Below, one piece after another: positions 24,527-31,263 of a DNA stretch of 33,187 bases. The stretch covers positions 1 to 33,187 of the forward strand of contig JAPPGM010000162.1 in NCBI GenBank assembly GCA_028874995.1, read 5' to 3'. The notes under the pieces are model-generated. The model was not told the DNA's origin. It saw nothing but the letters and a program-made list of their open reading frames with translations, and did not search any database. This DNA is from Gemmatimonadota bacterium. Its GTDB lineage: Bacteria > Gemmatimonadota > Gemmatimonadetes > Longimicrobiales > Gaopeijiaceae. The position numbers were made by a program, and so were the translations under genes. The first letter of the stretch is position 1; every line of letters begins with the position of its first letter.

Positions 24527-25983
24527 CGACCACCCCACGCGCCCACGCCGGCAACTACATAGCCGGTGAGTGGCTACCCGGTGATGCCTGCGAGAGGCTC
24601 GCCGTCACCGACCCTGCCACCGCCGAAACGCTTGGCACCGTCCCCCTCTCGGGACGGACCGAGGTCGACCGCGCCGTCCAGGCCGCCCGCGCCGCCTTCC
24701 CCTCGTGGCGCCGCACCCCCGTGGTCGAGCGCGCCCGCGTCCTCTTCCGCCTCAAGGCCCTCCTCGACGAGCACCACGACGACCTCGCCGTGAGCCTCTC
24801 GCGCGAACACGGCAAGAACGTCGCGGAGACGTGGGGCGAGGTGCAGCGCGGCATCGAGAACGTCGAACACGCCGCCGGGATGCCGACCCTGATGATGGGC
24901 GACACCCTCGAGGACGTCGCGCGCGGCATCGACTGCGAGACGGTGCGGCAGCCCATCGGCGTCTTCGCGGTGATCACCCCGTACAACTTCCCCGTCATGA
25001 TCCCGCTCTGGTTCTGGCCGTACGCGGTCGCCGCGGGCAACACCGTGGTGCTCAAGCCGAGCGAGCAGGATCCGCTAACGCACCAGCGCGTGGTCGAGCT
25101 GGCCGTACGGGCGGGGCTGCCGCCGGGCGTGCTGAACGTGGTGCACGGCCGCCAGGAGACCGTCGAGGCGCTGATCGACCACCCGGATGTGGCGGGAGTT
25201 TCGTTCGTGGGGTCGAGCCGGGTGGCGAAGATCGTGTATGCGCGGGCGGGGGCGGCGGGGAAGCGGGTGCAGGCTCTCGGGGGCGCCAAGAACCACATGA
25301 TCGTGCTGCCGGACGCGGACCCGGAGATGGTCGCCGATGCGGTGGTGGGATCGGTGTTCGGGTCGGCGGGACAGCGCTGTCTGGCGGGATCGGTGGTGGT
25401 GGGGGTGGGGGCTGCGTATGGGCCGATGAGGGAGGGGATCCTGGACGGAGCGGCGGGGTTGAGGATGGGACGGGGCCTGGACGAGGGTGTGGACTTGGGG
25501 CCTGTGATTTCCGGGGTGCACAGGGATCGGGTGAACGGGTTCATCGACCAGGGCGAGCGGGACGGGGCGCGGTTGGTGATGGATGGCCGCCGAGCCGAGG
25601 TGTCCGGCTACCCGCGCGGCCACTGGGTCGGCCCCACCGTCTTCGAGAACGTGACGCCGGAGATGCCGATCGGCCGCGAAGAGGTGTTCGGTCCGGTGGT
25701 GGGGCTGGCGCGGGCACCGAGCCTGGAGGCCGCGCTGGAGCTGCTGGCGAAGAGCCCGTACGGCAACGCCGCGTCGATCTTCACCAATTCGGGCCGTGCC
25801 GCACGTGAATTCCGGTACCGTGCGGGGATCTCGATGATCGGCGTCAACATCGGGGTGGCCGCCCCGATGGCCTTCTTCCCGTTCGGGGGAGCGCGGAATT
25901 CGTTCTACGGGGACTTGAAGGCGCAGGGGCGGGACGCGGTGTCTTTCTTTGCCGACCAGCGGGTGGTGATCTCGCGTTGGTAA
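24523..25983 (+). CDS. mmsA: CoA-acylating methylmalonate-semialdehyde dehydrogenase
   Basis: 486 residues, ATG overlapping the previous stop; the length matches the family. It oxidises methylmalonate or malonate semialdehyde with NAD+ and CoA to propionyl-CoA or acetyl-CoA plus CO2. The aldehyde-dehydrogenase fold is complete: NFPVMIPLWFWPYAVAAGNT and VLKPSE at the NAD site, GVSFVGSSRVAKIVY, and the nucleophile Cys286 in GQRCLAG. KNHMIVLPDAD and the GQRC context are typical of the MMSDH branch rather than ordinary hydrolytic aldehyde dehydrogenases. It acts at the end of valine, thymine, beta-alanine and inositol breakdown. With the aminotransferase at 27502 and the symporter at 29100 it would complete a route from an omega-amino acid to acyl-CoA; beta-alanine or 3-aminoisobutyrate are candidate substrates (inference). 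Confidence 0.95.
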   Translation: MTTTPRAHAGNYIAGEWLPGDACERLAVTDPATAETLGTVPLSGRTEVDRAVQAARAAFPSWRRTPVVERARVLFRLKALLDEHHDDLAVSLSREHGKNVAETWGEVQRGIENVEHAAGMPTLMMGDTLEDVARGIDCETVRQPIGVFAVITPYNFPVMIPLWFWPYAVAAGNTVVLKPSEQDPLTHQRVVELAVRAGLPPGVLNVVHGRQETVEALIDHPDVAGVSFVGSSRVAKIVYARAGAAGKRVQALGGAKNHMIVLPDADPEMVADAVVGSVFGSAGQRCLAGSVVVGVGAAYGPMREGILDGAAGLRMGRGLDEGVDLGPVISGVHRDRVNGFIDQGERDGARLVMDGRRAEVSGYPRGHWVGPTVFENVTPEMPIGREEVFGPVVGLARAPSLEAALELLAKSPYGNAASIFTNSGRAAREFRYRAGISMIGVNIGVAAPMAFFPFGGARNSFYGDLKAQGRDAVSFFADQRVVISRW

Positions 25984-26082
25984 ACCGTGGTCGACTCTAC
26001 TGTTACATCTTCATGTCCGCCGCGGCACAGGTCCCCGCGAGATCATAGGAACCTGCGTCAATGCAGAGGGGTAGGATTCTTC

Positions 26083-26478
26083 ATGCACCCCGCCTCCGCG
26101 CTCCTCGCTCTCTTCCTGGTCGCAATGGTCGGCTGTGGCGACCCTGTCGAGACTCCAAGTCTCACGGGAGAATGGACAGGCGCGACGAGAGACGGCGCCG
26201 ACCAGTGGACGTTCAATTTCGAATCCACCCCGAATTCGAACGATCTCATGGGCACCGTGCTCCTCGTCGCAGGAGGAACGGCCAGAGGCACCATCTCCGG
26301 CACCTACGATCATCCATCGCTTACCATCGACATCCGCGTCACAGTTGACGGGGTCGACCCCCCTGTCGAGCATCCCGCCGAATACCACGCCACCGTGCAC
26401 GAGGAGCTGGACAGGATGGAAGGCACGATGGTCATCCAGGACCGCACGTACTCTTTGAACCTGACCCGCACGCAATGA
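26083..26478 (+). CDS. Small lipoprotein, unknown function
   Basis: 131 residues from the ATG at 26083, six bases after GTAGGA; the upstream part of the open frame lacks a ribosome binding site. The signal is MHPASALLALFLVAMVGC with lipidated Cys18. The mature part is short and beta-rich: SLTGEWTGATRDGADQWTFN, then MGTVLLVAGGTARGTISGTY, LTIDIRV, and MEGTMVIQDRTYSLNLTR. The pattern 'GEWTG... W.F... G.... G..SGTY ... L.I... G....... MEGT' resembles lipocalin-like small lipoproteins that report how much a compound binds, but I cannot assign a family. The stop overlaps the start of the next lipoprotein gene (ATGA), so the two are a coupled pair. Confidence 0.75.
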   Translation: MHPASALLALFLVAMVGCGDPVETPSLTGEWTGATRDGADQWTFNFESTPNSNDLMGTVLLVAGGTARGTISGTYDHPSLTIDIRVTVDGVDPPVEHPAEYHATVHEELDRMEGTMVIQDRTYSLNLTRTQ

Positions 26479-27272
26479 GCCGCCCCGCGTGCACGCGGCT
26501 TGTCGTCACCATGATCGCGTCGACGGCCGCGTGCAGCGAACCGAACCAGGCTCCGTTCTCATGCGGCGCGACACCACCGCAGACCGTGGCCGTCGGCGAC
26601 TCGATCTCGTTCCTGCCGTGCTTCACGGACCCGGACGCGGACCCGCTCACGATCAGTGCCGAGGTGGCTCATCACCTGCAGGTCCATGCGGCAACCTCCG
26701 TGTCCGGCGAGACCGTGACGATCCGGGGGAAGCACGAGCGCCTTCTGCTGCTCGTCACGGTGACCGCGACCGACCCCGCCGGGCTATATGCCATGGAAGA
26801 GGTGGAGTTGACGGTTCGGGGTCTTCACGACCTGGCCGTTCTGGAGGCCTGGCCCGATTCGCAGACCGTCCAGGACGGCAGAATCGAACTGAGCTTCGTC
26901 TACGGAAATGTCGGCGAAACCCATGCGAGGTTTTCCGAATGGACCGTGCGGGTTTCGAGCGACTCCGTCATCACCACCGCCGATCCGATCTACTACAGGG
27001 CAATTCGCGTGGAACTCCGCGACATGCCCCCGGGTGCCAGGCATACAGACCTCCATAGATTCACCAATCACCCGGACCCGGGCGAGCCGTATTTCGGCCT
27101 GTGCGGCGTATCGCGCACTCCCGAGTACAATCTGGCCAACAACTGCTCGAAGGGATTGAGAGTGGTCTTTCCCGAGACGACCGCCGAGCGGATCCGCCAC
27201 TCGTCGTCGAGCAGTTCCCATGAGGTGATCGTCCACCGGCGGGAGAGATCTCCAAACACCAAACCCCGGTAG
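26475..27272 (+). CDS. Probable lipoprotein with Ig-like/CARDB-like domains
   Basis: 265 residues, ATG overlapping the previous stop. A short signal (MSRPACTRLVVTMIASTAAC) ends in a possible lipidated Cys20. A first beta-sandwich has the cadherin/Ig-like wording SISFLPCFTDPDADPLTISA and VTVTATDPAGLYAMEEVELT, known from repeat-type adhesion or putative-Ig domains. The second part (DLAVLEAWPDSQTVQDGRIE, then FVYGNVGETHARFSEWTVRV, and LANNCSKGLRVVFP) looks like a CARDB-type domain. The final 30 residues are Ser- and Arg-rich (HSSSSSSHEV) and probably disordered. It is a surface or periplasmic binding protein of unknown ligand. Expression is coupled to the small lipoprotein before it. Confidence 0.7.
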   Translation: MSRPACTRLVVTMIASTAACSEPNQAPFSCGATPPQTVAVGDSISFLPCFTDPDADPLTISAEVAHHLQVHAATSVSGETVTIRGKHERLLLLVTVTATDPAGLYAMEEVELTVRGLHDLAVLEAWPDSQTVQDGRIELSFVYGNVGETHARFSEWTVRVSSDSVITTADPIYYRAIRVELRDMPPGARHTDLHRFTNHPDPGEPYFGLCGVSRTPEYNLANNCSKGLRVVFPETTAERIRHSSSSSSHEVIVHRRERSPNTKPR

Positions 27273-27310
27273 TCTTCGGCCAAAGTCTCGTCCGCACGCC
27301 GAGGACGCCT

Positions 27311-27328
27311 CCGATTGAAACCAATCGG
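27311..27328 (+). terminator. Hairpin after the Ig-like lipoprotein gene
   Basis: CCGATTG-AAAC-CAATCGG is a perfect 7-bp stem with a four-base loop, 38 bases after the stop codon. There is no T-tract. A second inverted repeat, CTCCGG-N8-CCGGAG, follows at 27374-27393 in the same spacer, so the region before the aminotransferase may fold or bind a regulator. Confidence 0.4.
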
Positions 27329-27501
27329 TCCACCTGCGAACGGCCGTGAACCGTACGATGCCCTCGGGGTGGTCTCCGGACGCGCGCCCGGAGTCCGGTC
27401 GGCCGACGGGTCCCCGGAACTGGACGGGACACGGCCGGACCGCCAATATGACTCGCCTCTTTTCCACGAAGGAACCTGACCGACAAGAGACGGATCCACA
27501 C

Positions 27502-28911
27502 ATGAGCACTTCGCTGCGCGGCACTACGGAGGTGTCCGGGCTCGCCGGCCGACAGGATGATCACCGTCCGGGCCACGAGGCTGCACCGCCATCCGGCAAC
27601 GGGGCCGGCACTTCACGCGCCGCCGAAATCTTCGCCGAACAGCAACGGCACATCTTCGATTGCGTCAAACCCCTCTACGACGAGCCGCTCGCGATCGCCG
27701 CAGGCTCCGGCTGCCGGGTCAAGGACTACGACGGCCGCGAGTACCTCGACGCCTTCGCCGGCATCCTCACCACCTCGCTGGGCCACTGCCACCCCGCCGT
27801 GGTGGCCGCCGTGCAGGAACAGGCCGCCCGCGTCGGCCACCTCTCGACCCTCTACGTCAACGACCGCCAGGTCGAGGCCGCCCGGGCCCTGGCCGAGATC
27901 GCACCCGGCAACCTCGACCGCACCTTCTTCCTGAACTCCGGCACGGAGGCGATCGAGACCGCCCTCGCGACGGCGCGACTCCATACCGGCCGCACCGAGA
28001 TCATCGCGCTGCGCCAGGCGTACCACGGCCGCACGAGCATGGCCGCCGCGCTTACCGCGCACGCCCCATGGCGCGTCCTCCCCGGCACAGTGACCGGAAT
28101 CACCCACGCGCTCTCCCCCTACCCCTACCGCGCCCCCTTCGGCGATGTCTCCGACGAGGAACTGGTCGAGATCTACGTCCGCGACCTGATCGAGGTCATC
28201 GAGACAACGACCAACGGCCGCCCCGCCGCCTTCATCGCCGAGACGATCCAGGGGGTGGGCGGCTACATCGTCCCCCCAAAGGGCTACTTCCAGCGAATGG
28301 CCGAGATCATCCGGTCGTACGGCGGCCTCTTCATCGCCGACGAGGTGCAGGCCGGGTTCGGGCGCACGGGAAGGCACTGGTTCGGGATCGAGCACTGGGA
28401 CGTGGTGCCCGACATCATGGTGATGGCCAAGGGGATCGCGGGGGGGATGCCGGTCGGGGCCGTCACGACCACGGCGGAGATCGCGGGGAGCTGGCGCGGC
28501 AAGACGATCTCGACCTTCGGTGGCAATCCGGTGTGCATGGCCGCGATGGTGGCGACGCTGGGGGTCATGCACGCAGAGGATGTGAGGACCCGGGCGCGCG
28601 ACCGGGGCGCGCAACTGCGTAGGGCGCTCGACCGGCTGGGCGCACGCTACCCATGGATCGGGGACGTACGCGGAATGGGCCTGATGCAGGCGATCGAACT
28701 CGTCGAAGACCCCGCCACGAAGGAACCGTCTCCCCGTCTGGCCGACAAGTTGCTGCACGCGGCCCGCGACGAAGGTCTGCTCATCGGAATCGGAGGGCTG
28801 CACGGACATGTGATCCGTCTCGGGCCCTCGCTGCTCATCGAGGAGGAAGAGATGGACGAGGTGACTGCTTGCCTGGAACGGGCGTGCGCGACCGTGGAGG
28901 CGGTACGATGA
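27502..28911 (+). CDS. Class III (omega) aminotransferase, AGXT2/beta-alanine type
   Basis: 469 residues from the ATG at 27502; the ribosome binding site is weak, and an ATG at 27448 is possible. It is a PLP-dependent transaminase that moves an amino group from an omega- or beta-amino acid to pyruvate, glyoxylate or 2-oxoglutarate. The fold-type I pattern is complete: GREYLDAFAGILTTSLGHCH, FFLNSGTEAIETALATARLH (phosphate-binding), ALRQAYHGRTSM, FIAETIQGVGGY and LFIADEVQAGFGRTGRHWFG (Asp binding the PLP nitrogen). The Schiff-base Lys310 lies in MAKGIAGGMPVGA, followed by STFGGNPV. This wording is closest to the alanine-glyoxylate aminotransferase 2 group. Beside a methylmalonate-semialdehyde dehydrogenase and an amino-acid-like symporter, beta-alanine or 3-aminoisobutyrate are likely substrates (inference). 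The stop begins a chain of ATGA overlaps. Confidence 0.92.
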   Translation: MSTSLRGTTEVSGLAGRQDDHRPGHEAAPPSGNGAGTSRAAEIFAEQQRHIFDCVKPLYDEPLAIAAGSGCRVKDYDGREYLDAFAGILTTSLGHCHPAVVAAVQEQAARVGHLSTLYVNDRQVEAARALAEIAPGNLDRTFFLNSGTEAIETALATARLHTGRTEIIALRQAYHGRTSMAAALTAHAPWRVLPGTVTGITHALSPYPYRAPFGDVSDEELVEIYVRDLIEVIETTTNGRPAAFIAETIQGVGGYIVPPKGYFQRMAEIIRSYGGLFIADEVQAGFGRTGRHWFGIEHWDVVPDIMVMAKGIAGGMPVGAVTTTAEIAGSWRGKTISTFGGNPVCMAAMVATLGVMHAEDVRTRARDRGAQLRRALDRLGARYPWIGDVRGMGLMQAIELVEDPATKEPSPRLADKLLHAARDEGLLIGIGGLHGHVIRLGPSLLIEEEEMDEVTACLERACATVEAVR

Positions 28912-28973
28912 CCGGCTGGTGTGCAGGTCGCGCCCGAGCCGGTGGGTGGAGGACCGAGGGGGTGCGGCAATGA
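28908..28973 (+). other. 21-codon mini reading frame linking aminotransferase and small membrane protein
   Basis: An ATG at 28908 overlaps the aminotransferase stop (ATGA) and the frame ends with a TGA that overlaps the ATG at 28970, again ATGA. The 21-residue product (MTGWCAGRARAGGW...) has no recognisable feature. It may be a coupling device that carries ribosomes across the 58-base gap, or chance. Confidence 0.3.
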
Positions 28974-29107
28974 TCGCCGGACTTTCCCTGGGCACCTGGC
29001 TCCTCATGGCCGCGAGCACGGTGCCGGGCCTGATCCTGGTCGTCGCCGCCTATCTGGTCCACCGCGATGCGGACATCCGCAAGGGCGGGGAGGACTCCGA
29101 TGGGTAA
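28970..29107 (+). CDS. 45-residue single-helix membrane protein, possible symporter accessory subunit
   Basis: ATG start about seven bases after GAGGGGG. The product begins MIAGLSLGTWLLMAASTVPG and continues LILVVAAYLVHRDADIRKGG, a single membrane-spanning helix with a charged C-terminal tail that should lie in the cytoplasm. It overlaps the symporter start by eight bases (ATGGGTAA). Short membrane proteins are known immediately upstream of several sodium:solute symporters (for example YhdT before PanF, and 'symporter small accessory protein' in other phyla). This one fits the position and size, but I cannot show homology. Such genes are often missed in automatic annotation. Confidence 0.65.
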   Translation: MIAGLSLGTWLLMAASTVPGLILVVAAYLVHRDADIRKGGEDSDG

Positions 29108-30632
29108 CGCCGGCGCCAACACCGCCATCATCGCGGTCCTCATCGGCTATTTCTTCATCCTGATCGGAATCGGGTGGTGGGGCAGCCGCGAGAGCCGTTC
29201 GGTCAAGGGTTTCTACGTGGCGGGCAAGAAGCTGCCGTCGTGGGTGATCGCGTTTTCGTCGAACACCACCGGTGAGAGCGGATGGCTGCTGCTCGGCCTG
29301 ACCGGGATGGGATACCTGGTTGGCTTCCACGCGCTCTGGGTGGTCCTGGGAGAGGTGATCGGCGTGGCGCTCGCGTGGTCGCTGGTCGCGCGTCCCTACA
29401 AGGAGTACACCGACCGCTACGACGCGATCACCGTCCCGGACTACCTGTCCGACCGCTTCGCCGACCGCGCCCACATCATCCGCTTCGTGAGCGCGGTGAT
29501 CATCTTCAGCATGGTGTGGGCGTACACGTCGGCGCAGCTGACCGCGTCGGGGAAGGCGTTTTCGTCGTTCCTGGGGACGAGTTACGAGGGCGGCGTGCTG
29601 ATCGGGGCCGCCGTGATCTTCCTGTACACGAGCATCGGCGGCTTCAAGGCGGTGGCGTACAGCGACGTGCTGCAGGGCGTGCTCATGTTCCTGTGCCTGC
29701 TGGTGCTGCCGATTGTGGGGATCTGGCATGCGGGGGGATGGGGCGAACTGATGGCCGCGGTCGGAGCGGCGGACCCCGCGCTCCTCAAGCCGATGGGCGA
29801 ACACGGCCTGACGCTGACGGGATTGATGAGCGCCGTGAGCTTCGTGGGGATCGGCCTGGCCTTCCTGGGGGCGCCGCAGCTGCTGACGCGTTTCATGTCG
29901 GCGCGCAGCCGGGGCGAGATCCTCGGCGGAGGGGTGATGGCGGTCGTATGCATGATCGTCTTCGACATCGGTGCCGTGCTGACCGGGATCGCGGGACGCG
30001 CCCTCTTTCCCGGCCTGGCCGACCACGAGACGATCCTCCCGGTCATGTCCACCGAACTGTTCCCGGCGATCGTCGCGGGTGTGATCCTGGTGGTGGTCCT
30101 GGCTGCGATCATGTCGACCGTCGACTCGCTGCTGATCCTGGCGTCGTCGGCGGTGGTGCGGGACGTGGTGCAGAAGGTCTACCGGCCGGATTACCCGGAC
30201 CGGAAACTCTCGCTGATCGGGCGTGTGCTCACGATTGTGATCGGGCTCGGGGGACTAGCGGTGGCGCTGCCCGAGAGCCGCATGCTCTTCTGGTTCATCC
30301 TCTTCGCGTGGTCGGGCCTGGCCTCGGCCTTCACCCCGGTCGTGCTGTGTTCGCTCTTCTGGAAGGGGACGACCCGCGCCGGAGCGATCGCCGGGATGAT
30401 CTCCGGGTTCCTGACGGCGGTGATCTGGACGCTGGCCATCAAGCAGCACTTCTACGATCTCTACGAGATGATCCCCGGCTTCGCGGTGGGATTTGCCGTG
30501 ACGATCGGGGTGAGCCTGTTCACGGAACCGCCGGAGGAGGCGGGCGCGGTGATGGACGATGTGAAGAGGGTGGTCGGCGGACCGTTTTCAGCGGGGCAGG
30601 GGGATCCGGATTTGGAGGCGGATCATGGCTAA
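29100..30632 (+). CDS. Sodium:solute symporter, PutP-like
   Basis: 510 residues from the ATG at 29100, after GGGGAGGA. It is an inner-membrane carrier with about 13 helices that couples sodium entry to solute uptake. The start IIAVLIGYFFILIGIGWWGS, then GFYVAGKKLPSWVIAFSSNT and GESGWLLLGLTGMGYLVGFH match the PutP/PanF branch (E. coli PutP has SGWLLMGLPG at the same place). TVPDYLSDRF and YTSIGGFKAVAYSDVLQG are family signatures; LAAIMSTVDSLLILASSAVV corresponds to the helix bearing sodium-binding Ser/Thr residues. The substrate is probably an amino acid or related acid. Together with the aminotransferase and semialdehyde dehydrogenase, it may import the compound they degrade. Its stop directly abuts the stop of the convergent lipoprotein gene. 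Confidence 0.94.
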   Translation: MGNAGANTAIIAVLIGYFFILIGIGWWGSRESRSVKGFYVAGKKLPSWVIAFSSNTTGESGWLLLGLTGMGYLVGFHALWVVLGEVIGVALAWSLVARPYKEYTDRYDAITVPDYLSDRFADRAHIIRFVSAVIIFSMVWAYTSAQLTASGKAFSSFLGTSYEGGVLIGAAVIFLYTSIGGFKAVAYSDVLQGVLMFLCLLVLPIVGIWHAGGWGELMAAVGAADPALLKPMGEHGLTLTGLMSAVSFVGIGLAFLGAPQLLTRFMSARSRGEILGGGVMAVVCMIVFDIGAVLTGIAGRALFPGLADHETILPVMSTELFPAIVAGVILVVVLAAIMSTVDSLLILASSAVVRDVVQKVYRPDYPDRKLSLIGRVLTIVIGLGGLAVALPESRMLFWFILFAWSGLASAFTPVVLCSLFWKGTTRAGAIAGMISGFLTAVIWTLAIKQHFYDLYEMIPGFAVGFAVTIGVSLFTEPPEEAGAVMDDVKRVVGGPFSAGQGDPDLEADHG

Positions 30633-31118
30633 CTATCCCTCCTCATCCTCCTCCTCCGTAAAATCGATCCGGTAGTAGGACCGCTTCGACGGGCCACACC
30701 GAAACAGCGACGCCCAAACGCCTTCGTCGGTAACCGGCCCGGCTAGCTCGCACTCGCCGAGAGTCGGCAACGTGAAGTCGATCACGCGGGTTTCAGGATC
30801 GTCGAACGGAACCTGAATGCCTGATCCCATGGTCACGTAGTAGCACGGCGCTCCGGTATCATCCAGCCACCATAGGTCACACGGATCCACCTGCGTCTCA
30901 TAGATCGATATGGTCGCGTGAACGACGTTGGATTGGGTGTCGCGTTCGTGAAAGACGTAGACCCATGTGGTATCGGCTTCCGTCGTATCGGCGGCGGAGG
31001 CAACGGTGGACGCCAACGGAATGGCGATACCGGACCATACTTCCGCGAAATCGCCTTCCGGGTCCGTCAGTCCGCAGCCCGCCAGACCCGTGAGCAGGGC
31101 CAGGGTGATCGTCTTCAT
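30633..31118 (-). CDS. Small acidic lipoprotein, unknown function
   Basis: 161 residues from the ATG at 31118; the longer open frame upstream would start before the promoter. The signal is MKTITLALLTGLAGC with lipidated Cys15. The mature protein is beta-rich with several Cys and Trp: FAEVWSGIAIPLAS, DTTWVYVFHERDTQSNVVHA, PCDLWWLDDTGAPCYYVTMG and LGECELAGPVTDEGVWASLF. It ends with an acidic tail, DFTEEEDEEG. I do not recognise a family. The stop codon TAG (30635-30633) touches the symporter's TAA (30630-30632) from the other strand, so neither gene has room for its own terminator. It is divergent from the amidohydrolase gene. Confidence 0.78.
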   Translation of the reverse strand: MKTITLALLTGLAGCGLTDPEGDFAEVWSGIAIPLASTVASAADTTEADTTWVYVFHERDTQSNVVHATISIYETQVDPCDLWWLDDTGAPCYYVTMGSGIQVPFDDPETRVIDFTLPTLGECELAGPVTDEGVWASLFRCGPSKRSYYRIDFTEEEDEEG

Positions 31119-31147
31119 GGGGTTACCTTTTCCCTTAGGGGGTCCGC

Positions 31148-31177
31148 AAGGTACGGCTCCGCCGGTTCGGAAGTCAA
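31148..31177 (-). promoter_or_regulatory. Candidate promoter of the small acidic lipoprotein gene
   Basis: On the minus strand TTGACT (31177-31172) and TACCTT (31153-31148) are separated by 18 bases; the -10 is weak. Transcription would start near 31141, about 23 bases before the ATG at 31118. Confidence 0.45.
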
Positions 31178-31263
31178 CTCTTCCGTGACCCCTTCGCGCC
31201 TTGGACGCAACGGCGGCTACCAATCGCCGACAGGAATACCCGCCTTAGCGACAGGAGGGCGAC

